Source: an uncultured Actinomycetes bacterium (GTDB taxonomy: Bacteria > Actinomycetota > Acidimicrobiia > Acidimicrobiales > RAAP-2). Taken from it: a stretch of DNA of 64,000 nucleotides. Positions within the stretch are counted from its first letter, which is position 1. Each line of letters opens with the position of its first letter. The stretch lies in the NCBI GenBank assembly GCA_903924205.1, contig CAIYAP010000002.1, positions 186,001 through 250,000 on the forward strand. Reading direction: 5' to 3'. The translations under genes and the position numbers were made by a program. Positions 53,084 through 61,882 of this stretch are shown here, piece after piece. The notes under the pieces are model-generated. The model was not told where the DNA came from, did not search any database, and worked only from the letters and a program-made list of their open reading frames with translations.

Positions 53084-53401
53084 TTAGTCGAGCCCAAGAA
53101 CTCGTTCGAGGGCGTCATCGATGGCCCATAGATCGTGGCCACGCATACTTCCCACCACTTTGCCCAATCGACGGACATCGAGTGCCCCCAACTGTTCCAC
53201 AAGGACTCGAGTTCGCATTCCTTCAACCACAATTTCAGGACGAATGCTGGCCGCGCGGGCCGACGTCGATGTCGGGGCAATAATCACCACCGACCGAGGT
53301 AGCAGCACATCCGACTGGATAACCACTCCGTATCGGCGCCCCCATTGCTCGCTCCCCTTTCCCTTGGGCAGCCGAATTTCAACGACGTCACCCCTCTGCA
53401 T
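53084..53401 (-). CDS. MazF/PemK-type endoribonuclease toxin
   Basis: 105-residue type II toxin of the CcdB/MazF fold, which cuts mRNA at short motifs and stops growth. It starts QRGDVVEIRLP, then RRYGVVIQSD (about 22-31), the central VVIIAPTSTSARAASIRPEI and VLVEQLGALDVRRLG (about 66-80), where MazF enzymes have their conserved Gln and small residues. It overlaps the antitoxin gene by 14 bases, so it is made from the same message. Confidence 0.9.
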   Translation of the reverse strand: MQRGDVVEIRLPKGKGSEQWGRRYGVVIQSDVLLPRSVVIIAPTSTSARAASIRPEIVVEGMRTRVLVEQLGALDVRRLGKVVGSMRGHDLWAIDDALERVLGLD

Positions 53402-53627
53402 GGAGAGCTTCCATCAGAACGGCAACTTGACGCATCTCGAATCGATCCTCTTGGTCGAATTCCAGCTCTGCCATCTCTTGACGGAGTTCCTCCCGACGTC
53501 GAGCGTGGCGAGCGCTCTGCACCAACGCGTGTCTAATTGCTTCGGATCGAGAAAGCCCTCGTGACTCGAGCAGAGCGAGGGCTCGCTCTGCTTCATCGTC
53601 TAATCGGACAGAAATGGCAATGCTCAT
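53388..53627 (-). CDS. Ribbon-helix-helix antitoxin of the MazF-type module
   Basis: 79-residue protein with an N-terminal ribbon-helix-helix DNA-binding domain (SIAISVRLDDEAERALALLE, then SRSEAIRHALVQSAR, about 2-41) and a charged, Glu-rich tail (about 42-79) that would wrap the toxin. It would neutralise MazF and repress its own promoter. ATG 53627 sits six bases from a TACACT box (leaderless). Confidence 0.9.
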   Translation of the reverse strand: MSIAISVRLDDEAERALALLESRGLSRSEAIRHALVQSARHARRREELRQEMAELEFDQEDRFEMRQVAVLMEALHAEG

Positions 53628-53633
53628 GATGAG

Positions 53634-53639
53634 AGTGTA
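53634..53639 (-). promoter_or_regulatory. Leaderless-type -10 box of the antitoxin-toxin operon
   Basis: TACACT on the minus strand, six bases, then the antitoxin ATG at 53627. An alternative box TAATAC overlaps it at 53637-53642. Confidence 0.45.
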
Positions 53640-53857
53640 TTACATTTTGTCGCACAATGGAAAGTTCGCAACGGGTCGCCCGTCGAGCGTCGCTTCCCTG
53701 AACTTCTCAAACAAAGTGGTGACGTGCTCGCCGCCACGAAAACAATGGGTAACGGCTGTCATCTTTCAACTCCGCATCCTCACACAACGACACCAGCGTG
53801 GAAGTGTGCGCGAGGGAGTTCGTCCCCCGGCATCAGGAGCCAGACACGTTGAAAAAG

Positions 53858-53891
53858 CAGAATCGCGGTGGGTTTCCCCACCGCGATTCTG
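53858..53891 (-). terminator. Rho-independent terminator of the cold-shock gene
   Basis: Perfect 15-base stem (CAGAATCGCGGTGGG and its complement) with a four-base loop, followed on the minus strand by CTTTTTC, 38 bases after the stop codon. Confidence 0.88.
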
Positions 53892-53929
53892 TCGAAATGA
53901 CGTACCGAGCAATTCGCTCGATAGGTGAT

Positions 53930-54133
53930 CTAGCCGACGATGCGAACGCCCTTAGCGAGCGGTCCACGCTCGCCAGCGGCGATGTCGAACTCGACGCGCT
54001 GACCCTCAAGAAGGGTGCGACGTCCGTCTGCCTGAATTTCACTGAAGTGAACGAAAACGTCCGCCTGGCCATCGCAGGCGATGAAGCCGAAGCCCTTCTC
54101 GTCGTTAAACCACTTTACGGTGCCGATTGCCAT
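53930..54133 (-). CDS. cspA: Cold-shock domain protein
   Basis: 67-residue single-domain RNA/DNA chaperone. Both nucleic-acid binding motifs are seen: [12 protein letters not shown] (RNP1, about 7-18) and DVFVHFSEI (RNP2, about 25-33). Starts [10 protein letters not shown] as in the family. It melts mRNA secondary structure. Ribosome site GAGGAG ten bases upstream; single-gene unit with its own promoter and terminator. Confidence 0.97.
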   Translation of the reverse strand: MAIGTVKWFNDEKGFGFIACDGQADVFVHFSEIQADGRRTLLEGQRVEFDIAAGERGPLAKGVRIVG

Positions 54134-54170
54134 TGTTCTAAATTCTCCTCGCGGCTGTTGTTCTGATACA

Positions 54171-54198
54171 AACGTACCTGCGAGACACAGAACCGCAA
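54171..54198 (-). promoter_or_regulatory. Cold-shock gene promoter
   Basis: On the minus strand TTGCGG (54198-54193), a 16-base spacer and TACGTT (54176-54171), giving a leader of about 30 bases with GAGGAG. Confidence 0.4.
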
Positions 54199-54246
54199 CA
54201 CTGCACCTCGCTGGTCACACTAGCCCCTTGGAGCTACCCCCGCCGG

Positions 54247-55635
54247 TCAGAGTGCTCGTCGCAGAGTGGTTCCCGCGGCCGTGTCCTCCACAATCCACCC
54301 TTTGTTCACTAATTCGTCACGCAATTGGTCCGAACGGGCGAAGTCCTTGGCGGCCCTCGCCGCGTCTCGTTCGCGGGCTAATGACTGAGATTCGTCGTCA
54401 ATGGTGCTCTCCGCGCGTCTCAGAGTGAGGCCCATACCTGCCAATAAATAGGAGCAGGTCACCGCCAGCGATTCGGCCTCCGCTTGATCGCCGCGATCGG
54501 CGGTGGCGTTGGCTTCGCTGACGGCCTCGAAGATAAGGGCGAGGGCCTGAGGCGTGTTGAAGTCGTCGTCGAGTAGGGCGGTGACGGCCGCATCGAGCGT
54601 GGCGGCGCGCGCCTGAAGGCCTTCGGGACGGCGCGCGAAGTCGCTCCACGTAGTGGGAACCTCAAACCGACGAGCGAGGGAATCGAGTCGAGCGAGACCG
54701 CGCTCCGCATCGTCGATGGTGGTCGCCGACACCTCGATGGGTGATCGATAGTGGGAACGCAACACCAAGAGTCGGTAGGCACGAGCATCGGTCTTGGCAA
54801 TCATGTCGGTGAGCGAGGTGAAGTTACCGAGCGACTTGCTCATCTTCTCCTCGCCGACCATGACCCAACCCGAGTGAGCCCAGCGCCGAGCAAAAGGCGT
54901 GTGCGCCGCGATGGCCTGAGCGCGTTCATTTTCGTGGTGCGGAAAGCGCAGGTCTTGCCCACCGACGTGCAGGTCAAAGTCGGGGCCGAGGAGACCGAGT
55001 GACATCACCACACATTCGGTGTGCCATCCCGGTCGGCCATCACCAAAAGGTGCCGACCAGGTCGGATCGCCCGGCTTCGCGGCCTTCCACAGGGCGAAAT
55101 CGAAAGGTGAACGCTTTTCGAGATTGGCTTCGATGCGCGCCCCGACCTGGAGGCTCTCGAGGGACTGGCCCGCGAGCCCGCCGTATCCCTCCACTTTGCT
55201 GACGTCGAGATAGACCCCGTCGCTCGTGCGATAGGCCACGTCATCGGCAATCAGGGAGCTAATGAGTTCGACCATCTCGGTCACGTACTGGGTCGCGTGG
55301 GGAATGTGCGTGGGGCGCGCCACCCCAATGGCGTCCATGGCGTCCCACCAGTGTTGTTCGTATTGCGCCGCGATCTCGGCCTCGCTCTTTCCCTCGCGGG
55401 CGGCCCGATTAATGATGTTGTCGTCAATATCGGTGATGTTCGAGACGAAATCAACCTCGAAGCCGTTATAGGTCAACCAGCGGCGAACCGCATCCCAGAC
55501 CAAGGTGTAACGGCCGTGACCGAGGTGCGGGAGGTCATACACGGTGGGTCCACAGGTGTACATCGAGACGCGGTGGGCATCGCGAAGTTCCAACTCGCGC
55601 ACATCATGGGTCAACGAGTCGTAGAGGCGTAGCAC
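54247..55635 (-). CDS. cysS: Cysteinyl-tRNA synthetase
   Basis: Charges tRNA-Cys. 462 residues: zinc Cys in CGPTVYDLPHLGHGR (about 28-42; HLGH is the HIGH motif), zinc ligands WHTEC and FPHHENE (near 208 and 232-238), KMSKSLGN (about 265-272), DALR/anticodon region and a small C-terminal domain. Length and the complete anticodon part argue for CysS rather than mycothiol ligase MshC. GTG 55635 lies six bases from a TATCCT box, so the message is probably leaderless. Confidence 0.95.
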   Translation of the reverse strand: MLRLYDSLTHDVRELELRDAHRVSMYTCGPTVYDLPHLGHGRYTLVWDAVRRWLTYNGFEVDFVSNITDIDDNIINRAAREGKSEAEIAAQYEQHWWDAMDAIGVARPTHIPHATQYVTEMVELISSLIADDVAYRTSDGVYLDVSKVEGYGGLAGQSLESLQVGARIEANLEKRSPFDFALWKAAKPGDPTWSAPFGDGRPGWHTECVVMSLGLLGPDFDLHVGGQDLRFPHHENERAQAIAAHTPFARRWAHSGWVMVGEEKMSKSLGNFTSLTDMIAKTDARAYRLLVLRSHYRSPIEVSATTIDDAERGLARLDSLARRFEVPTTWSDFARRPEGLQARAATLDAAVTALLDDDFNTPQALALIFEAVSEANATADRGDQAEAESLAVTCSYLLAGMGLTLRRAESTIDDESQSLARERDAARAAKDFARSDQLRDELVNKGWIVEDTAAGTTLRRAL

Positions 55636-55640
55636 GGTTC

Positions 55641-55647
55641 TAGGATA
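55641..55647. promoter_or_regulatory. Shared bidirectional -10 element of cysS and valS
   Basis: The plus strand TAGGATA contains TAGGAT reading toward valS (ATG at 55656, nine bases away). Its complement TATCCT reads toward cysS (GTG at 55635, six bases away). The two -10 boxes overlap by five bases, so the two synthetase genes share one start region of 20 bases. Confidence 0.5.
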
Positions 55648-55655
55648 AATGACCT

Positions 55656-58226
55656 ATGGACGCTGCTCCCACTCGATTCTCCGTTCCCGACTCTCCGAGC
55701 TTGGAGGGCATCGAAAAAGCTTGGATGGAGCGCTGGGCAGCGGCCGACACCTACCGCTTTGACGAGACTGCCACGCGGGACAACGTCTTTTCCATTGATA
55801 CTCCCCCGCCCACGGTCTCCGGATCGCTGCACATTGGCCACGTTTTTAGTTACACCCAGACCGACACTCTGGCCCGATACCACCGCATGCGTGGCGAGCA
55901 GGTGTTTTACCCCATGGGCTGGGATGACAATGGCTTGCCCACCGAGCGCCGCGTGGAGAACTACTTCGGCGTACGTTGCGACCCCTCCTACCCCTACGTC
56001 CCCACCTTCGAACCTCCGGCGACACCCGACGCGAAAAACAAAGTCACCATCGGTCGCAAAAACTTCGTGGAACTCTGCCACCGTCTCACCGCGATTGACG
56101 AAGAAGCGTTCAAGGAACTCTTCATGCGCCTCGGCCTATCGATCGATTGGCGATACGAGTACACCACTATCTCTCGTAACGCGCAGGCCATTAGTCAGCG
56201 TGCTTTCTTGGAGATGACTCGCCGTGGCGAGGTCTACTCCACCGAAGCGCCGACCTTGTGGGACGTCGACTTTCGCACCGCGGTGTCCCAGGCTGAGCTC
56301 GAAGACCGCGAACGTCCGGGCGCGTATCACCGCGTGAGCTTCGCCCTCGAATCGGGTGATGAGACCATCGAGATTGAAACAACTCGTCCCGAACTCCTAC
56401 CGTCGTGTGTGGCCCTCGTCGCTCACCCCGACGACGCTCGCTACCAACCCTTCGTCGGCAAGAACGTCATCACGCCACTGTTCGGCGTTCCCGTCCCCGT
56501 TCTCGCTCACGAATTGGCCGATCCCGAGAAGGGCTCGGGCATCGCGATGATTTGCACCTTCGGTGACACCACCGACGTGACGTGGTGGCGCGAACTCAAG
56601 TTGCCGACTCGAGCGCTCATCGGACGTGATGGTCGCTTCCTTGCGAGCGCGGGCTTCGGTGCGGCCAACTGGCCCAGCGTGGATGTCGACCGGGCGCACG
56701 GTATTTACAGTGAGATGGCCGGCAAGAGCGTCCACAGTGGTCGCGAGGCGGTCGTCGCCCAGCTGCGCGAGTGTGGTGCCCTCATCGGCGAGCCTCGAAC
56801 GATTCAGCACGCGGTCAAGTTCTACGAGAAGGGTGATCGCCCGCTGGAAATCGTTACGAGCCGTCAGTGGTTCGTGCGAACGGTGGCACACCGTGACGAA
56901 CTGCTTCGTCGCGGCGAGGAGCTCGTGTGGCACCCCGACTTCATGAAGCACCGCTACCGCAGTTGGGTCGAGGGACTCAACGGGGACTGGTGCATTTCGC
57001 GTCAGCGTTATTTCGGCGTGCCCTTCCCCGCTTGGTATCCCATTAACGACGACGGCACATACAACTACGACACGCCGATCTTTCCGGAAATTGCCCAACT
57101 GCCGGTTGACCCGTCATCAGATGTCCCCGCGGGCTACGTCGAGTCCCAGCGCCACCAACCGGGTGGCTTCGTGGGCGACCCCGACGTCATGGACACCTGG
57201 GCGACGAGCTCACTCACGCCGCAGATTGCCGGCCAATGGGGCAGCGAGCTTTTCGAGCGCGTCTTCCCCATGGACCTTCGCCCCCAGGCCCACGAAATCA
57301 TCCGCACGTGGTTGTTCTCGACGGTGGTGCGAAGCCATTTCCAGTTCGATTCACTCCCCTTCCGCCACGCGGCCATCTCGGGCTGGATCTTGGACCCCGA
57401 TCGCAAGAAGATGAGCAAATCGGTGGGTAACGTCATCGTCCCCATCGGCCTTCTTCAAACCCACGGATCCGACGCCGTCCGCTACTGGGCCGCCAGCGGA
57501 CGCCCCGGCACGGACACCGCCTTCGATGAGGGTCAGATGAAGATAGGGCGCCGCCTCGCCATCAAGTTGCTGAACGTCTCCAAGTTTGTTCTCAGTCGAG
57601 TGGACGCCCACGCCGCGCTCGGGCCCGAGCACATCACCGAGGCGATTGACCGCGACCTCCTCGTCGCACTGCGCGATCTCGTCGCCGAGGCCACCGCGAG
57701 CTTTGACGACTTTGACTATGCCCGTGCCCTCGAACGCACCGAGAATTTCTTCTGGTCCTTTTGCGACGACTACGTCGAGCTAGTGAAGATTCGCGCCTAC
57801 GGTGACTCGTCACACCCCGCTGCCGCCTCGGCCCAGGCCACACTCGCTCTCACCTTGTCGGTGCTCCAGCGTCTCTTCGCCCCCATCTTGCCCTTCGTCA
57901 CCGACGAGGTCTGGAGCTGGTGGCACGAGGGCTCAATCCACGGTGCGGCGTGGCCCACGGTGAGCGAACTGGGCGACGCACCTCACGCGAGTGGTGCGTA
58001 TCGACTGGCGAGCGACATCGTGTCCGATATTCGTCGCGAAAAGACCACGGCAAAGGTGTCTCAGCGGGCCACCGTGTCCGAACTCACCATTAGCGATGCG
58101 GCGGAAGTCATTGAATTGGCCAAGTTGGTCGACAGCGATATCGCCGATGCCGGCAGTGTGACGGCAACGATCTACATCGTCGGCGACACTCGCCGTGACG
58201 TCACCCTCGAGACACCGTCCGCCTAG
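55656..58226 (+). CDS. valS: Valyl-tRNA synthetase
   Basis: Charges tRNA-Val. 856 residues of class I: LHIGHVFSYTQTD with the HIGH motif (near 57-60), editing domain (about 200-350; ETTRPELLPSCVALVAHPDD block), WCISRQRYFGVPFP (about 447-460) and KKMSKSVGN (about 584-592). It then has the anticodon-binding domain and a short C-terminal part; the long coiled-coil arm of some ValS is not obvious. Divergent from cysS, 20 bases apart. Confidence 0.96.
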   Translation: MDAAPTRFSVPDSPSLEGIEKAWMERWAAADTYRFDETATRDNVFSIDTPPPTVSGSLHIGHVFSYTQTDTLARYHRMRGEQVFYPMGWDDNGLPTERRVENYFGVRCDPSYPYVPTFEPPATPDAKNKVTIGRKNFVELCHRLTAIDEEAFKELFMRLGLSIDWRYEYTTISRNAQAISQRAFLEMTRRGEVYSTEAPTLWDVDFRTAVSQAELEDRERPGAYHRVSFALESGDETIEIETTRPELLPSCVALVAHPDDARYQPFVGKNVITPLFGVPVPVLAHELADPEKGSGIAMICTFGDTTDVTWWRELKLPTRALIGRDGRFLASAGFGAANWPSVDVDRAHGIYSEMAGKSVHSGREAVVAQLRECGALIGEPRTIQHAVKFYEKGDRPLEIVTSRQWFVRTVAHRDELLRRGEELVWHPDFMKHRYRSWVEGLNGDWCISRQRYFGVPFPAWYPINDDGTYNYDTPIFPEIAQLPVDPSSDVPAGYVESQRHQPGGFVGDPDVMDTWATSSLTPQIAGQWGSELFERVFPMDLRPQAHEIIRTWLFSTVVRSHFQFDSLPFRHAAISGWILDPDRKKMSKSVGNVIVPIGLLQTHGSDAVRYWAASGRPGTDTAFDEGQMKIGRRLAIKLLNVSKFVLSRVDAHAALGPEHITEAIDRDLLVALRDLVAEATASFDDFDYARALERTENFFWSFCDDYVELVKIRAYGDSSHPAAASAQATLALTLSVLQRLFAPILPFVTDEVWSWWHEGSIHGAAWPTVSELGDAPHASGAYRLASDIVSDIRREKTTAKVSQRATVSELTISDAAEVIELAKLVDSDIADAGSVTATIYIVGDTRRDVTLETPSA

Positions 58227-58227
58227 G

Positions 58228-59853
58228 TCAGCGTCGCGTTTCGTGCACCTCGATGGAGGTGGCGGTGACGTGATACCAGGCGAACTGCCCGTAGCGCTCC
58301 GACAGGTCGCGAACCGTGGCCACATCGAGGTTCCACAGCGCGAGGCCGGCTTCATTCCAATCGGGACTTGTCGGATCACGCCCTTCGCTGTCAGCCATAG
58401 TCCAGTTCTTGGCGGCCACCTCCCACCTAAGGCGGGTCGTCGCGAGGTCGTTAAAGGTGTTCGATGATCCGGACAGATCGGGTCGCGCGGGGTTCATCGC
58501 GGTGACGACGTCGTATGACCCTCGCTGCGCCGCGACAGACATGGGTTCACGCCAGTCATTGTCGTGCCAGACGACTAACGAGGCGGGGGGCACGGCGTAA
58601 CTCGCGAGGCGCTCGGTGGTGAGAGCTGCCCGGTGAGGTGCGGCGGGGCTCGTCGCCCACCTCGCAAATGCCAAGGCAGCCGACGTGGTGGACGCGGTGC
58701 GTGGCGACAGACTGAGGTCAAAGGCGTGCTGCGCGAGAGGAACAGTGACGGTCCACACTGCCGCGTGCGGCACGCGATCGGTGAATTCGCGGGCAAAGGC
58801 AGTTGCCACATTGGCGTCCACCAGCGTGTCCACCAGCCCGTGGATGAGCAGCATGGGCGGGGGGCCCGCTGCCAGGCGGTGATAGGGAGACGAAAGTTCA
58901 TAGGTAGCGGTCTCATCGAGCGGGCGCTGGATCACCGTCTTTTCGAGCAACGTGCGCAGGCCCGCACCATGACGGCGCCAAATCTCGTCGTCACCGGTCA
59001 TATCGAGTACTCCGTAAAACGCAATGGCGCCGCGAACTCGAAGGTCGAGGTCGGGGTCCACTGACGAGGGGCGCCATGCCGGATCGTTAGCGGTGATGGC
59101 GAGCAGGCTGGCGAGGTGCCCGCCCGCCGATCCGCCCGAGACGATGATGCGCGTGGGGTCACCGCCATACTGCGCAATGTTCTCGGCAATCCAAGCTCGC
59201 GCGGCGATCACATCCATGATCTGGGCCGGCCAGGGATGGCGCGGTGCGTGTCGATAATTCGCCGTGACCACGATGAAGCCGTGGCTAGCAAATTCGTACA
59301 TCATCGGTCGTGCCTGTTGTTGTTTGTCGCCGTACACCCACGCGCCGCCGTGGATATAGAAGAGCACGGGCGCCGAGTTGGGAGTGTTCGGTCCGCGCAG
59401 AACATCGAGGCGCTGAGCTCGGTCGGGGCCATAGGCGATATCACGCGTGACACGTATGCGGCGCGGGCGCCAGGGAACAAAAGTCAACGAGCGCAGCCAC
59501 GTGGCGTAGGCCGCGGGCACGCGCCACTCATTGAGATTCACGGGTCCGTTCGCGAGTCCACGAGCCACGCTCACCCGCGCGTACAGCGACGCGGAATACA
59601 GCACGCCATTAGAGATGAGTGACACGCTCGCCAGCGTCACGATGGCCACCGCTATCCACCCGTGCGGCCAGTGCCACCACCATAAGAATCCCACCGTCGT
59701 CGCCGTGAGCCCGGCCGACGACGGTGCCATTTCGCCGGCGGGCCACCCCACCGTCCACGCGAGCACGGCGAGGGGACCGCGATGCGCGGGCCGCAGCGCC
59801 ACGGTCGACGTCGCGGCAAGAAAAAGAAGGAGGCATAGGGCAATGACGGGCAC
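58228..59853 (-). CDS. Membrane-anchored alpha/beta hydrolase (esterase/lipase, BD-FAE-like)
   Basis: 541 residues: an N-terminal membrane part with about three hydrophobic segments (1-110), then an esterase of the hormone-sensitive-lipase-like group with oxyanion IHGGAWVYGDK (about 213-223), nucleophile VSGGSAGGH (about 281-289) and the late His in AQHAFDL (about 409-415). A C-terminal tail of about 100 residues follows that I do not recognise. GTG 59853 is chosen because the first membrane segment begins there; longer starts run into the divergent gene. The stop lies next to the valS stop. Confidence 0.82.
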   Translation of the reverse strand: MPVIALCLLLFLAATSTVALRPAHRGPLAVLAWTVGWPAGEMAPSSAGLTATTVGFLWWWHWPHGWIAVAIVTLASVSLISNGVLYSASLYARVSVARGLANGPVNLNEWRVPAAYATWLRSLTFVPWRPRRIRVTRDIAYGPDRAQRLDVLRGPNTPNSAPVLFYIHGGAWVYGDKQQQARPMMYEFASHGFIVVTANYRHAPRHPWPAQIMDVIAARAWIAENIAQYGGDPTRIIVSGGSAGGHLASLLAITANDPAWRPSSVDPDLDLRVRGAIAFYGVLDMTGDDEIWRRHGAGLRTLLEKTVIQRPLDETATYELSSPYHRLAAGPPPMLLIHGLVDTLVDANVATAFAREFTDRVPHAAVWTVTVPLAQHAFDLSLSPRTASTTSAALAFARWATSPAAPHRAALTTERLASYAVPPASLVVWHDNDWREPMSVAAQRGSYDVVTAMNPARPDLSGSSNTFNDLATTRLRWEVAAKNWTMADSEGRDPTSPDWNEAGLALWNLDVATVRDLSERYGQFAWYHVTATSIEVHETRR

Positions 59854-59892
59854 GGTTCCATTCTGTCCGCAAACTCCGCCGGTCGAGGTCGG

Positions 59893-59898
59893 TAGTGT
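59893..59898 (+). promoter_or_regulatory. Leaderless-type -10 box of the LLM oxidoreductase gene
   Basis: TAGTGT, seven bases, then ATG at 59906. Confidence 0.4.
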
Positions 59899-59905
59899 CG
59901 CAAAT

Positions 59906-60814
59906 ATGAGCACTTCCCTTCGGACACTGGATCGCATCCGCGGCACCGTGGGTGTGTGGACGACCACGCACGAGTCCTTGCCGGCAGCGAGGAGTGGCGA
60001 CGTCGCTCAGGCAATCGAAGCAGCCGGTTTTTCCACCATGTGGATCGCGGAAGCGTGGGGCCGCGAGGCCTTCACTAGTGCCCAACTTCTGCTTCAGGCA
60101 ACGAGCACTCTCACGGTCGCGACCGGTATTGCCAACATCTTCGCCCGCGACGCGGTCGCCTGCGCCAACGCCACGCGCACCTTGAATGCCGCGTATGACG
60201 ACCGCTTCCTTCTCGGCCTCGGCGTGTCGCACGAGCCCCTCGTTGAACGCATGCGCGGACACGAGTACTCCTCGCCCGTGGCGCGTATGGCCGACTACCT
60301 CGACAAGCTGGACGCCGCACCGAGCTTTACTCCCGAAGGATCTTCTCGACCCGCGCGACTCATTGCCGCTCTCGGGCCCAAGATGATGCAGCTCGGCGCC
60401 ACCAAGGCGGATGGCATCTTGCCGTATTTGACGACGCCGCAGCACACTGCCGAGGCTCGCGCAGCCATCGGGGACGCCTTCTTGGCTGTTGAGCAAGCAG
60501 TAGTGCTGGGAGGTACTCGCGAGCAATATCTCGAGCGCGCCCACGCCTACCTCGAGATCTACACCGGACTCGATAACTACAAGAACAACTGGCGTCGCCT
60601 GGGCTTCACCGACGAGGACTTTGTTCGCGGTGGCAGCGAGCGACTTAAAGAGGCCATGGTGATTCACGGGGATGAGTCCGTCATCGTGGACGCGATTGAC
60701 CGTCACGTGGCAGTGGGCGCCGACCACGTGTGCCTGCAGTTTCTCGGGGCCGACCTCACGACTCCCCCCTACGACGACTGGCAGCGAGTCGGAAAGGCCC
60801 TGGCCGCACGATGA
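59906..60814 (+). CDS. LLM-class F420-dependent oxidoreductase
   Basis: 302-residue luciferase-like TIM-barrel oxidoreductase. Features: TVGVWTTTHESL near the start, FSTMWIAEAWGREAF (about 42-56), ATGIANIFARDA (about 72-83) and LGLGVSHEPLVERM (about 103-116). These match the actinobacterial F420-binding subgroup (TIGR03620-like) rather than FMN luciferases. ATG 59906 is chosen from the -10 spacing; an in-frame start at 59531 lies inside the divergent hydrolase. The next gene overlaps by four bases. Confidence 0.87.
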   Translation: MSTSLRTLDRIRGTVGVWTTTHESLPAARSGDVAQAIEAAGFSTMWIAEAWGREAFTSAQLLLQATSTLTVATGIANIFARDAVACANATRTLNAAYDDRFLLGLGVSHEPLVERMRGHEYSSPVARMADYLDKLDAAPSFTPEGSSRPARLIAALGPKMMQLGATKADGILPYLTTPQHTAEARAAIGDAFLAVEQAVVLGGTREQYLERAHAYLEIYTGLDNYKNNWRRLGFTDEDFVRGGSERLKEAMVIHGDESVIVDAIDRHVAVGADHVCLQFLGADLTTPPYDDWQRVGKALAAR

Positions 60815-61239
60815 AAATTGACATCTACCGCGATATCGACGTCACACCGGCCGAGGTGTGGAATGCCCTGGCGGACATCTCCACACATATCGAGTGGATG
60901 GCTGATGCTCGCTCTATCACCTTCCTGACCGATCAGCGACATGGACTCGGCACCAGCTTTCTGTGCGTGACGGCCCTCGGACCGCTGCGCACCACGGACA
61001 AGATGACCATCACTCGTTGGGACGACGGCGTCTCCATGGGAGTTCGTCACGAAGGCCTCGTCACGGGTGAGGGTTACTTCACGATCAGCGACTCCCCCAC
61101 ACGACTGCGATGGACGGAAGAGTTGCACCTCCCGTGGTGGTGGGGCGGACCTCTCGCCGAGCTAATAGCGCGACCCATCTTGCGCGCCGTCTGGCGCGGA
61201 AATCTCCGACGATTCGCATCACGGGTGTCGTCGCACTGA
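60811..61239 (+). CDS. SRPBCC (START-like) domain protein
   Basis: 142-residue START/polyketide-cyclase-like fold with a hydrophobic ligand pocket. It starts KIDIYRDIDVTPAEVWNAL, has DISTHIEWMADA (about 24-35), and ends in a long helix. Overlaps the LLM gene as ATGA, so the two are made in step; it may present a lipophilic substrate to the F420 enzyme. No catalytic residue can be assigned. Confidence 0.85.
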   Translation: MKIDIYRDIDVTPAEVWNALADISTHIEWMADARSITFLTDQRHGLGTSFLCVTALGPLRTTDKMTITRWDDGVSMGVRHEGLVTGEGYFTISDSPTRLRWTEELHLPWWWGGPLAELIARPILRAVWRGNLRRFASRVSSH

Positions 61240-61243
61240 GTTC

Positions 61244-61249
61244 TAATCT
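61244..61249 (+). promoter_or_regulatory. Leaderless-type -10 box of the second TetR gene
   Basis: TAATCT, six bases, then GTG at 61256. The regulator could thus be read apart from the LLM-SRPBCC pair. Confidence 0.45.
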
Positions 61250-61255
61250 GTAGAG

Positions 61256-61882
61256 GTGACCACCACTCCTTCGCGCCATACTCCCCTGACAATGGACGAA
61301 GTATTGAGCGCGACCTCCGAAGTACTCAATGAGGGTGGGGCCGCAGGATTTCGTTTAAAGCACCTGGCGAACAAGCTGGGCGTGACGGCTCCCAGTATCT
61401 ACCGATTCTTTCCGACCAAGGAAGATCTCATCCGCACCGCGGTGGTCGCCTCCCACGAAGAGCTCATGTCGCGGTACGCCACCCACGTGGACCAGATTCC
61501 CGCACCGCGAACCAGCGCCGAGCTCTTGGCCACCATGAAGGCTTTCGTGACGGAGTTTTCTCCCGACATGCGACAACACAACCAAATCATCCGCGTGCGA
61601 TCCATGTCAGCGGCACTGCATGAGCCACAGCTCGCGGCCCGACACGCGAACTCGGTGCAGCGCCTGAATGACGCCATTGAGTCCTTTGTTCGTCGTGCGC
61701 AAGGTTCCGGCGTTGTCCGCTCCGATATTCCGACACTCACCATGGCGCAAGTGGTGCACGCGCTCGTGGGCAGTGGCGCCTTGGCGACTGCCGAACCGGT
61801 GACGCCCGAACAGTTGGCGGACTACTGGACGGCCGTCGAGGTTGCCCTCGGCGGATTCCTCACTAACTCCGCGAGTCGTTAG
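61256..61882 (+). CDS. TetR-family transcriptional regulator
   Basis: 208 residues. The DNA-binding domain starts TMDEVLSATSEVLNEGG and has the helix-turn-helix FRLKHLANKLGVTAPSIYRFF (about 27-47, quoted in part). The C-terminal ligand domain has no recognisable specificity. GTG start from the leaderless -10 box. It probably controls the LLM-SRPBCC pair upstream; overlaps the membrane protein tail to tail by 20 bases. Confidence 0.92.
   Translation: MTTTPSRHTPLTMDEVLSATSEVLNEGGAAGFRLKHLANKLGVTAPSIYRFFPTKEDLIRTAVVASHEELMSRYATHVDQIPAPRTSAELLATMKAFVTEFSPDMRQHNQIIRVRSMSAALHEPQLAARHANSVQRLNDAIESFVRRAQGSGVVRSDIPTLTMAQVVHALVGSGALATAEPVTPEQLADYWTAVEVALGGFLTNSASR

Larger units (their letters stand above)
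53628..53929. other. Gene-poor interval between toxin module and cold-shock gene
   Basis: It holds the antitoxin promoter, a 40-codon minus-strand frame of doubtful status at 53640-53762 (ATG to TAA, weak ribosome site, no family recognised) and the cold-shock terminator at 53858-53891. I see no tRNA, repeat or other recognisable element in the rest. Confidence 0.6.

Noticed and set aside
53084-53627. Toxin module as sign of a mobile island
   Set aside because: Flanking genes are ordinary housekeeping genes, base use does not differ by eye, and no integrase or attachment repeat is seen.
54247-55635. Mycothiol ligase (MshC) instead of cysteinyl-tRNA synthetase
   Set aside because: The protein has the full CysS length with anticodon-binding and C-terminal domains and a KMSKS motif; a paralogue elsewhere is possible but this one is CysS.
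59609-60727. Minus-strand frame of 372 codons opposite the LLM oxidoreductase
   Set aside because: No domain seen, it runs into the genuine hydrolase, and the plus strand encodes a conserved family.
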